In this document: positions 1-6,411 of the stretch, piece by piece
Layout: every line of letters starts with the position of its first letter
How positions within the stretch are numbered: the first letter of the stretch is position 1
NCBI GenBank assembly: GCA_007123455.1
Contig: SKKZ01000142.1
Coordinates: 1-7,580, forward strand
Length of the DNA stretch: 7,580 nucleotides
From: Coriobacteriia bacterium
GTDB lineage: Bacteria; Actinomycetota; Coriobacteriia; Anaerosomatales; SLCP01
Direction: 5' to 3'
The notes under the pieces: model-generated
The model's database searches: none
What the model saw: only the letters and a program-made list of their open reading frames with translations
Told to the model about the DNA's origin: nothing
Made by a program: the position numbers and the translations under genes

Positions 1-561
1 CTTGATATTCAGTACCGAAGCGGCTAGTCCGGCCGCCTTGCCTGCGCGACCGCCCTTCACGAGATACTCGAGGGTATCGAGCACGAAGAACAGCCGCGAG
101 GAGTCGGCGACGTTCTGCGCGACCACCTCGATGTCTTTCGCACTGCCGCCTGCGTCCCGCGTCTCTATGGCGGCTTTGATGGCGAGGGCAGTCGCTTGCG
201 AGACGGTCTTCGTGTCGACGATCCGCACTGGAACCGGGGAGTCGGCAGCTGCCATGGTCGCAGATTCGAACGTGCCTGAGAGAGCAGAGGTGAGATGTAT
301 CGATACGATCTCGCTGCATCCTGACTCTGCGAGATCGGCATAGGTAGCCGAGAAGTCCGCCGGCGACGGCTGCGACGTCTTCGGAAGCGATGCTGAGGCC
401 GCGAGCTTCTCGTAGAACTGCTCCGGCGTAACGTCGATCCAGTCAAGGTAGGACTCTGACCCGAAAAGGACCTTCAGCGGGACCATGCGGACGTCGTGCT
501 CCGCCAGCCATGCGGGGCCGAGATCACACGTACTGTCACACACGATACCGATGCGGTTCAT
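1..561 (-). CDS. DegV family fatty-acid-binding protein (FakB-like), 3' end off window
   Basis: DegV/FakB proteins bind a fatty acid and present it to the kinase FakA, which makes acyl-phosphate for phospholipid synthesis. The 187 visible residues cover the N-terminal domain and the start of the second. Family landmarks are the opening MNRIGIVCDSTCDL (residues 1-14), KTSQPSPADF (61-70, with the Thr-Ser pair that lines the lipid pocket), LTSALSGTF (90-98), a VDTKTVSQAT stretch, and LDTLEYLVKGGRAG near the cut end. The family is usually about 280 residues, so roughly a third is missing, including the C-terminal His expected in FakB. The start is fixed by AGGAGG at 576-571, nine bases before the ATG. 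The gene lies 23 nt downstream of fakA, which makes it the likely FakB partner; the bound lipid cannot be told from sequence. Confidence 0.93.
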   Translation of the reverse strand, partial: MNRIGIVCDSTCDLGPAWLAEHDVRMVPLKVLFGSESYLDWIDVTPEQFYEKLAASASLPKTSQPSPADFSATYADLAESGCSEIVSIHLTSALSGTFESATMAAADSPVPVRIVDTKTVSQATALAIKAAIETRDAGGSAKDIEVVAQNVADSSRLFFVLDTLEYLVKGGRAGKAAGLAASVLNIK

Positions 562-584
562 GCAATCACTCCTCCTGCGGGCGG

Positions 585-2204
585 TCATTCCACGGACATG
601 ATGACGGGGTAGAGAGGCTGGCCGCCGTGGTGATGCTCGATCTCCAGCTCAGGGTGAGCGGCCGCGATGGCATCCGCAAGACGTTGCAGGTCTTCATCAC
701 TCATGTCGCTGCCGCCAAGCAGAGTAAGGGTCTCGCCATCAGGCGCAATCATGTCTGCCAGCTCTATGGCGACCTGGACGACATCCTCTCCGACGACCTC
801 TATCTCATGGTTTGCGATGCCGATCACCTGGCCTTCGGTGATGTCGCCTACCTTGCCCTTGGAGTCCTTAACGGCTGTAGTGACCTCGCCAGTCCGGACG
901 AGAGCCGCCGCTTCGCTCATGGCTACAGTCACTTCCTCGAGTCCGGAGCCGTGATCTGCGGCGAGAAGCGCTGCGAAGGCCTCGGGGACGGAAGTCGTAG
1001 GAACGACAGCAACGGGGACGGGAGCAATCGGGACGACCTGCTGTGCAGCCATGTGTATGTTCTTGTTGTTGGGAAGTATGATGACGGACTTCGCACGGAC
1101 CTTCTCCACTGCTTCGAGCAGCTCAGCCGTGGACGGATTCATGGTCTGACCGCCGTTGACGATGGTGTCGACGCCGAGACTCGTGAGAATCTCCTTGATG
1201 CCGTCTCCCGCACCGACAGCTACGAAACCCATTGCCTTCTCGGGTACAGAAGCTGCATCGTCCGGTTCCGCTCGCAGGGCGTCCGTCCGGGCTTGGGTCT
1301 GTCGTCGCATGTTGTTGATGTGGACTTCGGCGACCTCTCCGAGGGTTGTCACATGTGAAAGCACGCCACCCGGGTCGTTCGTATGGACATGTATCTTCAA
1401 GAGGTCATCTTCGCCTACCACAAGTTCGGAACCTCCACGCGATGACACGAAGGACTGCACCGCCTCGCGATCGAGTGACTCGCCGTAGAGAAGGAACTCG
1501 GTGCAGTAGAGGTATTCGTCATCGTCCCAATCGTCGACCGGTTCGATGGCGAGCGCCGGCGCGGAGGCAGCCTCCACGATGTCGAGATCGAATTCGGTGC
1601 CCCTCCATGCGGCAAGCAATCCTTCTCCGAGTATGGCAAGTCCGAATCCTCCGGCGTCTACGACGCCGTTCTCCTTGAGTACAGGCAACAGGTCGGGTGT
1701 GCGGCGAACCGATTCGACGGTGGCAGCAAGTACATTGTCCAGGCTCGTATCGAGATCATCGCCGGCGGTGACCGCCGCTCGGGCAGCCTTCGAAGCATCT
1801 CTCAGGACGGTGAGCATCGTGCCTTCGACAGGCTTTCGGACCGCCTGAAAGGCGACAGTGGTCGCGCGCTCGAGTGCGCTGGCCATCAACTCGGTGCCCT
1901 GGGTATCGGCGGCTCCGATAGCCTCGCACAAGCCTCGGAGTATCTGACTCAGAATCACACCCGAGTTGCCTCGCGCTCCCATGAGCGAGCCATGCGTGAT
2001 GGCCTGACAGATGGTGGCGACACTTGCGTCGGGAGGCAGCTGCTCGAGTTCGGCGACGACCGCATCCATAGTGAGCGCCATGTTCGTTCCGGTATCGCCG
2101 TCAGGGACCGGGAATACGTTGAGCCGATTGACCTCTTCGGCTCGCTCACGAAGTGCGTCGGCAGCGGAAGAGACGAGTTTCGGGAATGCTGGTGGGGATG
2201 CCAT
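585..2204 (-). CDS. fakA: Fatty acid kinase FakA (DAK2 / YloV family)
   Basis: This is the ATP-dependent kinase that phosphorylates a fatty acid held by a FakB (DegV) protein. The 539 residues match the usual three-part FakA architecture. An N-terminal DAK2/DhaL domain carries NVFPVPDGDTGTNM (29-42, metal-binding Asp35 and Asp37), GSLMGARGNSGVILSQ (72-87) and DAGGFGL (183-189). A middle domain has YCTEF (233-237) and KIHVHTNDPGG (270-280); in S. aureus FakA the equivalent Cys and two His residues hold a metal, here Cys234, His272 and His274. The C-terminal DegV-like domain has NGGQTMNPST (350-359) and ILPNNKN (376-382). A longer reading frame reaches 2318 but would overlap the upstream yloU gene by 95 nt. 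The ATG at 2204 follows GAGAGG (2214-2209) and gives the normal family N-terminus. It sits 19 nt after yloU and 23 nt before the degV gene, so the three are surely one transcript. Confidence 0.95.
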   Translation of the reverse strand: MASPPAFPKLVSSAADALRERAEEVNRLNVFPVPDGDTGTNMALTMDAVVAELEQLPPDASVATICQAITHGSLMGARGNSGVILSQILRGLCEAIGAADTQGTELMASALERATTVAFQAVRKPVEGTMLTVLRDASKAARAAVTAGDDLDTSLDNVLAATVESVRRTPDLLPVLKENGVVDAGGFGLAILGEGLLAAWRGTEFDLDIVEAASAPALAIEPVDDWDDDEYLYCTEFLLYGESLDREAVQSFVSSRGGSELVVGEDDLLKIHVHTNDPGGVLSHVTTLGEVAEVHINNMRRQTQARTDALRAEPDDAASVPEKAMGFVAVGAGDGIKEILTSLGVDTIVNGGQTMNPSTAELLEAVEKVRAKSVIILPNNKNIHMAAQQVVPIAPVPVAVVPTTSVPEAFAALLAADHGSGLEEVTVAMSEAAALVRTGEVTTAVKDSKGKVGDITEGQVIGIANHEIEVVGEDVVQVAIELADMIAPDGETLTLLGGSDMSDEDLQRLADAIAAAHPELEIEHHHGGQPLYPVIMSVE

Positions 2205-2223
2205 CACGCCTCTCTCGGCTCGA

Positions 2224-2571
2224 TCACTTGCGTACCTTGATGCCCTGGACGTGAACATCCACGTCATCGACAGCGACGCCCGCCATGGCTTCAAGCACGT
2301 AGCGGACCCGATCGGCAAGGTTGTGTGACACTTGACTCAGGTTGGTACCGTGCTCGATCACGACGTAGAGATCGACCTTGACGCTGTCACCGTGGCTATG
2401 GATAGTGACGCCTTTACGCAGCTTGTCGCGGGAAAGAAGCTGCGCCACCCCGTCCCGAAGTGAAGGACTGGCCATGCCGACGATGCCGTAACACTCAAGT
2501 GCGGCGAATCCGGCGATCTCGGCCAGCACGTCATCGTGGATCTCGATATCGCCACGCGGTTCGTCTGGCAT
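2224..2571 (-). CDS. yloU: Asp23/Gls24 family envelope-stress protein (YloU-like)
   Basis: A 115-residue member of the Asp23/Gls24 (DUF322) family. Typical features are the opening IEIHDDVLAEIAGFAALEC (9-27), the YGIVGMA segment (28-34), GVTIHSHGDSVKVDLYVVIE (54-73) and the closing VDVHVQGIKV stretch. Members are small cytoplasmic proteins, often membrane-associated through partners and linked to envelope stress; the exact function of YloU is not established. The ATG starts directly after the TAG of the upstream DUF1858 gene (TAGATG), with GGAGGG at 2584-2579 seven bases before it, so translation of the two is probably coupled. The yloU-yloV(fakA) pairing next to rpmB is widely conserved in Firmicutes and supports a role alongside fatty acid kinase. 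Confidence 0.93.
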   Translation of the reverse strand: MPDEPRGDIEIHDDVLAEIAGFAALECYGIVGMASPSLRDGVAQLLSRDKLRKGVTIHSHGDSVKVDLYVVIEHGTNLSQVSHNLADRVRYVLEAMAGVAVDDVDVHVQGIKVRK

Positions 2572-2790
2572 CTAGCGTCCCTCCTCCTCGGGCAGAGCGG
2601 GCAATGCGTCCAGCTCGGCGATGAGCGTGTCGACGGAAACGTCATGCATCGACGCGACCGCCTGAAGTGTCTCGATGTCAGCGGCGAGACACGAAGGACA
2701 AGCAAGCCCGTGACGCGCGAACACGCTCGCGGCCTGAGGGTGGCTTGTCAACACGTCCTGGATAAGCATTTCGGGATTATACCGGGACAT
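2572..2790 (-). CDS. DUF1858 CxxC protein (hybrid-cluster-associated redox disulfide type)
   Basis: A 72-residue small cytoplasmic protein of the DUF1858 type. It shows the family pattern: MLIQDVLTSHPQAASVFARH (8-27), then GLACPSCLAADIETL (28-42) with a CxxC pair at Cys31 and Cys34, then a helix ending in ELDALPALPEEEGR. These proteins are common in anaerobes and are thought to act as thiol/disulfide or iron-sulfur-related redox modules; no substrate is known. The frame stays open to 2883, but the ATG at 2790 has GGAGAGG (2801-2795) just upstream and gives the family's normal N-terminus. It is the first gene of the yloU-fakA-fakB operon, which is unusual compared with the Bacillus arrangement. 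Recognition of the family is confident; the function is not. Confidence 0.88.
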   Translation of the reverse strand: MSRYNPEMLIQDVLTSHPQAASVFARHGLACPSCLAADIETLQAVASMHDVSVDTLIAELDALPALPEEEGR

Positions 2791-2831
2791 GCGGCCTCTC
2801 CGTCCAGTGGTCACACCGTACGATGGTTGCC

Positions 2832-2837
2832 AGTATA
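2832..2837 (-). promoter_or_regulatory. Candidate -10 element for the DUF1858-yloU-fakA-fakB operon
   Basis: On the minus strand TATACT (5 of 6 matches to TATAAT) lies about 42 nt upstream of the DUF1858 start codon, predicting transcription from near 2825 and a leader of about 35 nt. No good -35 hexamer stands 16-18 nt further upstream, so this is either a weak or activator-dependent promoter or a chance match. It is the only reasonable candidate in the divergent intergenic region for the minus-strand operon. Confidence 0.35.
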
Positions 2838-2885
2838 TCCGATTCACCGGGCGTTTCTGCGGGGATCGAAGGTACTCGCCCACGC

Positions 2886-2915
2886 TTGTGGGGGCGGCTG
2901 TGCCTGTGGTAGTAT
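2886..2915 (+). promoter_or_regulatory. Candidate rpmB promoter
   Basis: TTGTGG (2886-2891), an 18-nt spacer and TAGTAT (2910-2915) read as a sigma-70-type promoter. The -10 has 4 of 6 consensus matches and is preceded by TGG, an extended -10 signature that can make up for the poor -35 (3 of 6). Transcription would begin near 2922, giving rpmB a leader of roughly 65 nt. It lies back to back with the minus-strand operon in a 197-nt intergenic region (2791-2987). Confidence 0.45.
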
Positions 2916-2937
2916 CACTCCGCTTTTCGACCGCTCA

Positions 2938-2959
2938 CGCACCGGGCGACGCCGGTGCG
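2938..2959 (+). repeat. Perfect 8-bp hairpin in the rpmB leader
   Basis: CGCACCGG (2938-2945) and CCGGTGCG (2952-2959) are perfect inverted copies around a 6-nt loop. If transcription begins near 2922 the hairpin lies in the 5' leader and ends 17 nt before the GGGAG ribosome binding site. No U-run follows, so it is not a classic terminator. It could stabilise the mRNA or act in ribosomal-protein feedback; the sequence alone does not say which. Confidence 0.5.
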
Positions 2960-2987
2960 ACGTACGCTACCAGAACGGGAGTGACCG

Positions 2988-3176
2988 ATGTCCAAGGTCT
3001 GCAGTGTCTGCGGCAAGCATCCCGCCGCCGGCCGGAACGTGAGCCACTCGCACCGCGTGACCAACCGCATGTTTCATCCGAACATCCAGAAGGTCAATGC
3101 GGTGGTCGACGGCAGTGTGAAGCGCATCAACGTCTGCACGAAGTGTATGAAGGCGGGCAAGATCACGCGCGGCTAG
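2988..3176 (+). CDS. rpmB: 50S ribosomal protein L28, zinc-binding form
   Basis: A 62-residue structural protein of the large ribosomal subunit. The start MSKVCSVCGKHPAAGRNVSH and the later RVTNRMFHPNIQKVNAV are diagnostic of L28. Cys5/Cys8 and Cys50/Cys53 form two CxxC pairs, so this is the zinc-ribbon (C+) version; bacteria often keep a zinc-free paralogue elsewhere that is induced when zinc is scarce, but none is in this window. The ATG at 2988 has GGGAG at 2977-2981, six bases upstream. It is the only plus-strand gene here, convergent with the HD-GYP gene (31 nt apart) and divergent from the DUF1858 gene. The rpmB/yloU/yloV neighbourhood matches Bacillus subtilis. Confidence 0.97.
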   Translation: MSKVCSVCGKHPAAGRNVSHSHRVTNRMFHPNIQKVNAVVDGSVKRINVCTKCMKAGKITRG

Positions 3177-3186
3177 TCGCTAGACC

Positions 3187-3211
3187 CTGAAGTTGTCCGA
3201 GATTGCTTCAG
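3187..3211. terminator. Weak inverted repeat between convergent rpmB and HD-GYP genes
   Basis: CTGAAG (3187-3192) and CTTCAG (3206-3211) are perfect inverted copies around a 13-nt loop in the gap between two convergent genes, where a bidirectional terminator would be expected; the right arm includes the HD-GYP stop codon. The stem is only 6 bp, the loop is long, and neither side has a clear U-run, so intrinsic termination here is doubtful. Confidence 0.25.
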
Positions 3212-5037
3212 TTCGCTCCACCGGGGACCGGGTCCGTTTCCACGGCATTGATGGCTAGAAACGCATCAACGACGGCGGGATCGAACTGGGTCCCTGATTC
3301 TTTTCGAAGTTCGGCGAGAGCCTGCTCTGGGGAGAGCGCGGCCCGGTAGGGTCGATTCGACGTCATCGCCACGAACGCGTCTGCAACAGCGAGGACGCGT
3401 GATGCCAGGGGGATCTCCTCGGCAGCGAGGCCATCGACGTATCCGGATCCGTCGTAACGCTCGTGGTGGTGGTAGACGATGCGGGCGACCTCTCTGAGTG
3501 CCGGAGCCTGCTCGAGTATCTCTGCGGCGATAACGGGGTGCATGTTGATCAGACCGCGCTCAATGGTCGTGAGCGGACGGTCCGATACCATCGCCGGCTC
3601 CCCCACCGATGGCATCCCGATGTCATGGAGCATCGCGGCGACTTCCAGAGCACGAGTCTCGTCAGGCGAAAGGCCGATATGCTCGGCGAGCAGTGTCGCA
3701 AAATGCATCACCCGGTCGGTGCCACCGTGCGCATACGGGTCCTTCGTCTCCATGGCGAGAGCGAGCGCTTTGAGAGTGCCGAAGTAAAGCTCTCTGGAGA
3801 ACTCCATCGCCCGCGCGTTCCTCAGTGCCACCGCTGTCTGGTGTGCCAGCGCCTCGAGGGTCTCCAGGTCGGAATTCGTGAACCGGGAGGGATGATCGGC
3901 GCTTCCCACGTTCAGGACACCCAAGACACCGTCCTCGTCGGCGATGGGCACGGAGGCCGCGGAGCGTATCCCCCGAGAGCGAGCGGGCGTGTCACGGCCG
4001 GGAAGGTCTTCGACGACAAGGGGCTGACCGGAGATGGCGACCCAGCCTGCGATACCGTTACCCGGCCGCACCGAGGTGGAGTCCACGACTGTGTCGGGAA
4101 GTCCGAAAGCTGCGGCTATGCGCAGCTCGGTACCGGACTGATCGTAGATCATCACGCTTCCCGTCAGTGCGCCGGTAAGCTTGAGCGCACTCTGAAGGGC
4201 GGTCTGAACCACAGCATCGGGATCGAGAAGGCGGGTCAGTTCGCGCGCACTCGCAAGAAGCGTATGCGCGGCATCCGATTCGGCTTTGGCTACCTCGAGA
4301 GCGAGAGAAGCAGCCAGGGGCAGGCGGTACGCTCCCGAAATCCGGTTGAGGATCTCGAGCGCAGGCCGACTTCCGGAGAAATCCAGTGCCACGGCACCAC
4401 GTATCTCGCCCAGCGCTATGGGTACGACATAGTGCCACAGCGTCGGACGTCCAGAATCGTCGGGTGCGACAGTCAGTGATTCGAGAATCGCCGCATCCTC
4501 CGAAATTGCGGAAGCGACTGCATCTCTGTTGGCGGAAAGGGGCCCGTCCGCATCTCCGGCTATAGTTACCGGGACGGCACGCGTTTCACCGGCTCCGTCG
4601 GCTCGCCAGATCACGGCGCGGACCGCAGGACCGGCTGCAGCTGCCGACGTGAGAAAGGCCTCCGCGACACTTGGCGCATCGATATCCTGCGGCATGACGA
4701 TTTCAGGTGGCGGTACTTCGCGAGGAATGGGTGGCGTGTCCGATGCGGGGCGTTCCTTGTCGCTGTTCGGCGGGGCATCAGCACGTGGGCTCGCTGTCGC
4801 CGGTCTTGGTGTGCTCGGAGCGGCATCCGCATGATGCTGCGATGGGCGACTCGGGCTGGCGACGGCTGTTTCGTTCCCGGTCGCGTGACGACTCGAACGG
4901 GCCGCCATGAGTGTCGCGGCAGCTGCCAGCAGGAATGCAACGGCACCGAACGCGAGGGCTATCGACGCATACACGACGGCGTAGTACGCCGTTACCAGGG
5001 CGGCTACACCGAACGCAAGGACTATGGTCACAACCAT
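3208..5037 (-). CDS. Membrane GAF-GAF-HD-GYP domain signalling protein
   Basis: A 609-residue putative cyclic-dinucleotide phosphodiesterase or sensor. Residues 1-46 form two hydrophobic helices separated by a very short turn, followed by the basic stretch ARSSRH, so the rest is probably cytoplasmic. Residues 50-115 are a Pro/Ala/Ser-rich linker. Residues 120-245 look like a divergent GAF-type domain, and 258-410 a clear GAF domain (GNGIAGWVAISGQPLVVED at 326-344, SVPIADEDGVLGVLNVGS at 362-379). The HD-GYP domain spans 415-597: LHDIGM (470-475), a helix with His500, HHERYDGSGY (524-533), VADAF (551-555), NRPYR (561-565) and TQFDP (583-587). Two signature positions differ: the usual GHSxRV reads GGTDRV (438-443), losing the first His, and GYP reads GYV (532-534). 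Activity is therefore uncertain. GGGAGG (5047-5042) precedes the ATG; a promoter lies in the end of thiN. Confidence 0.92.
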   Translation of the reverse strand: MVVTIVLAFGVAALVTAYYAVVYASIALAFGAVAFLLAAAATLMAARSSRHATGNETAVASPSRPSQHHADAAPSTPRPATASPRADAPPNSDKERPASDTPPIPREVPPPEIVMPQDIDAPSVAEAFLTSAAAAGPAVRAVIWRADGAGETRAVPVTIAGDADGPLSANRDAVASAISEDAAILESLTVAPDDSGRPTLWHYVVPIALGEIRGAVALDFSGSRPALEILNRISGAYRLPLAASLALEVAKAESDAAHTLLASARELTRLLDPDAVVQTALQSALKLTGALTGSVMIYDQSGTELRIAAAFGLPDTVVDSTSVRPGNGIAGWVAISGQPLVVEDLPGRDTPARSRGIRSAASVPIADEDGVLGVLNVGSADHPSRFTNSDLETLEALAHQTAVALRNARAMEFSRELYFGTLKALALAMETKDPYAHGGTDRVMHFATLLAEHIGLSPDETRALEVAAMLHDIGMPSVGEPAMVSDRPLTTIERGLINMHPVIAAEILEQAPALREVARIVYHHHERYDGSGYVDGLAAEEIPLASRVLAVADAFVAMTSNRPYRAALSPEQALAELRKESGTQFDPAVVDAFLAINAVETDPVPGGAN

Positions 5038-5069
5038 GGCGCCTCCCGGATGATATCGAGACTGCGCCG

Positions 5070-5098
5070 ATTATACCGTGCCTCGGCTCCTGTGTTCA
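5070..5098 (-). promoter_or_regulatory. Promoter for the HD-GYP gene inside the end of thiN
   Basis: On the minus strand TGAACA (5098-5093, 4 of 6 matches to TTGACA), a 17-nt spacer and a perfect TATAAT (5075-5070) form a good housekeeping-type promoter. The TAA stop codon of thiN lies within the -10 box. Transcription would start near 5063, about 26 nt before the HD-GYP start codon, allowing that gene to be expressed apart from the thiamine genes. Confidence 0.55.
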
Positions 5099-5769
5099 GT
5101 GGACAGCATTGCGTGGGGTGTCCCCCCTATCGCATGAGTGAGCACGAGTAGCCGACCGTTCTCGACGTGGACACGTGCCGTCGGTGAAACGATGATGTTG
5201 CTCAACCCGAGGCTGGCAAGTGGGCCGAGTCTGGCTCCGTCGATCGGATAGCGCGCTCCATGGCAGGAGACGACCGCGTCATCGTCGAATGCGAAGAGCG
5301 AAAACGTCGCACCCGGGCCGGAAACCTCGATAGAGTGCCGGTCCTCGGAATCGAGCATCCAGCCGGCCATGCCCGGGTCGGCAAGGTCGATCGTAAGTCC
5401 CCTGCACGAGAGCACACTGCCGATCGCCGACAAGGTGTGATCGAGTCGACCGCTCCACGCAGCGACGACGACCGCCCGCTCGACGTCAAGCTCGCGGGCG
5501 GCCTCGAGTGCAAGGTCGAGATCGCTCACATCCTTCTCGACAGGTGCGGAGCGCACGTCCGAGACGGTGACGTCCAGGTCGGCAAGGACCTCGGGAGTGA
5601 TCGAATCGAAGTCGCCGACGAGGAGATCAGGCCTCCTGCCATGTGCGTGACATAGAACTCCGCCTCCATCAGCAGCTATGACGGGTCCGCGGTGCGAGGT
5701 GATGAGCCGCTCATAGAAAACGTCACCTTGAGGAGCGGGTGCGGCACAGACGATCAGTGCTGTGCTCAC
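5071..5769 (-). CDS. thiN: Thiamine pyrophosphokinase
   Basis: Converts thiamine and ATP into thiamine pyrophosphate (TPP) and AMP, the last step of thiamine salvage. The 232 residues show the family's landmarks: IAADGG (31-36), RPDLLVGDFDSI (46-57, with the acidic metal/ATP site), EKDVSDLDLAL (78-88, the KDxTD motif with Ser for Thr), AWSGRLDHTL (104-113) and LGLSNIIVSP (187-196), followed by the C-terminal RVHVENGRLLVL thiamine-site strand. The GTG start overlaps the thiT stop (GTGA, 4 nt), and no strong ribosome binding site is seen, so translation is probably coupled to thiT. Pairing with ThiT gives import plus activation of thiamine, both under the riboswitch upstream of thiT. The last dozen residues contain a promoter for the next gene. 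Confidence 0.95.
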   Translation of the reverse strand: MSTALIVCAAPAPQGDVFYERLITSHRGPVIAADGGGVLCHAHGRRPDLLVGDFDSITPEVLADLDVTVSDVRSAPVEKDVSDLDLALEAARELDVERAVVVAAWSGRLDHTLSAIGSVLSCRGLTIDLADPGMAGWMLDSEDRHSIEVSGPGATFSLFAFDDDAVVSCHGARYPIDGARLGPLASLGLSNIIVSPTARVHVENGRLLVLTHAIGGTPHAMLSTEHRSRGTV

Positions 5770-6341
5770 GAGAACTGTCGTTCATCGGATACCGGAAGGA
5801 TTCCCGAGAGTGCGTGAACGATGAAGACCGCAGCGGCGAAGCACACGACCGCCGATATCGGCACGTACAGGTTGTAGATGGCCGAGTAGAGCCAGACCGG
5901 TTGTCCCTCGGGAGCGAAGTGACCGAAGAATACCAGCCCTGACAGGAAGTGTGCGACATACCTGCCGGCAGCTCCCAGTATCACACCAACCCCTATCAGC
6001 AGCGCGGTGCGGCGGGTGTCGCGTGCCCGGAGTGACCGGTGCAATGCACCGGAGACGGCTCCCGAAAGGCCGACGAGCATGTATGCGACCGGGTAGTCGA
6101 GCAGCAGCTGGACCCAGTGGACGATGAACGGATTCACCAGCAGGTCTACGAGGCCGTAGAGCGCTCCGGCAGCCAACCCGGGGAGCAGCCCCCGGCGAAA
6201 CGCCAGTACGAACAGTGGCAGCATGCTGAGGGAGACGCTCCCGCCCTGGGGCATCCTCCAGATAGTGAACATGCTTAGAACAGCGGCCAGTGCGATAGTC
6301 AGGGCGATCTCGAGCAGTAGTCTTGTGCGTCGTTCTTGCAT
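5766..6341 (-). CDS. thiT: Thiamine ECF transporter S-component ThiT (YuaJ family)
   Basis: A 191-residue integral membrane protein that binds thiamine and works with an energy-coupling module (EcfA, EcfA', EcfT), not present in this window. About six hydrophobic helices can be drawn. Family motifs are WRMPQGGSVSLSMLPL (28-43), AGALYGLVDLL (58-68), LLLDYPVAY (79-87), GAAGRYVAHFLSGLVFFG (123-140) and APEGQPVWLYSAIYN (143-157). These include the loop and helix residues that line the thiamine pocket in Lactococcus ThiT (for example His131, Tyr152 and Asn157 by motif position). The frame is open to 6404, but the ATG at 6341 has GGAGGA (6352-6347) five bases upstream and the expected N-terminus. 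The riboswitch just upstream and the overlap with thiN support the assignment. Confidence 0.95.
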   Translation of the reverse strand: MQERRTRLLLEIALTIALAAVLSMFTIWRMPQGGSVSLSMLPLFVLAFRRGLLPGLAAGALYGLVDLLVNPFIVHWVQLLLDYPVAYMLVGLSGAVSGALHRSLRARDTRRTALLIGVGVILGAAGRYVAHFLSGLVFFGHFAPEGQPVWLYSAIYNLYVPISAVVCFAAAVFIVHALSGILPVSDERQFS

Positions 6342-6342
6342 C

Positions 6343-6374
6343 ACGGTCCTCCGATGAATCGCGGTGGTAACCGT
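6343..6374 (-). promoter_or_regulatory. Hairpin sequestering the thiT ribosome binding site
   Basis: Read on the minus strand, 6374-6362 (ACGGTTACCACCG) pairs with 6353-6343 (CGGAGGACCGT): ACGGU/ACCGU, a 2-nt bulge, CC/GG, an A-A mismatch and CCG/CGG, closing on an 8-nt loop. This ties up the whole GGAGG of thiT and ends two bases before its ATG. It fits a translation-blocking expression platform for the TPP aptamer just upstream. Pairing was worked out by eye; energies were not computed. Confidence 0.6.
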
Positions 6375-6411
6375 ATGGGAACGACGATGCGGCGTCTCTC
6401 GCACATCCGCT

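Noticed and set aside
510..1358. Plus-strand open frame of 282 codons opposite fakA
   Set aside because: It lies antisense to a gene with clear family motifs, its translation shows no recognisable domain, and long antisense open frames are expected in high-GC genes.
2205..2318. Longer N-terminus for FakA starting at 2318
   Set aside because: It would overlap yloU by 95 nt and add 38 residues foreign to the family; the ATG at 2204 has a ribosome binding site and the normal N-terminus.
2776..2781. Perfect TATAAT on the minus strand
   Set aside because: It is the Tyr-Asn codon pair inside the DUF1858 gene, just after its start codon, with no -35 at a proper distance; a transcript from it would miss the start of the gene.
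3463..4479. Plus-strand open frame of 338 codons opposite the HD-GYP gene
   Set aside because: Antisense to well-supported GAF and HD-GYP coding sequence; low-complexity, Arg/Gly/His-rich translation without motifs.
6342..6404. Longer N-terminus for ThiT starting at 6404
   Set aside because: The extra 21 residues are not part of the family and would be translated through the RBS-sequestering hairpin; the ATG at 6341 has GGAGGA at proper spacing.
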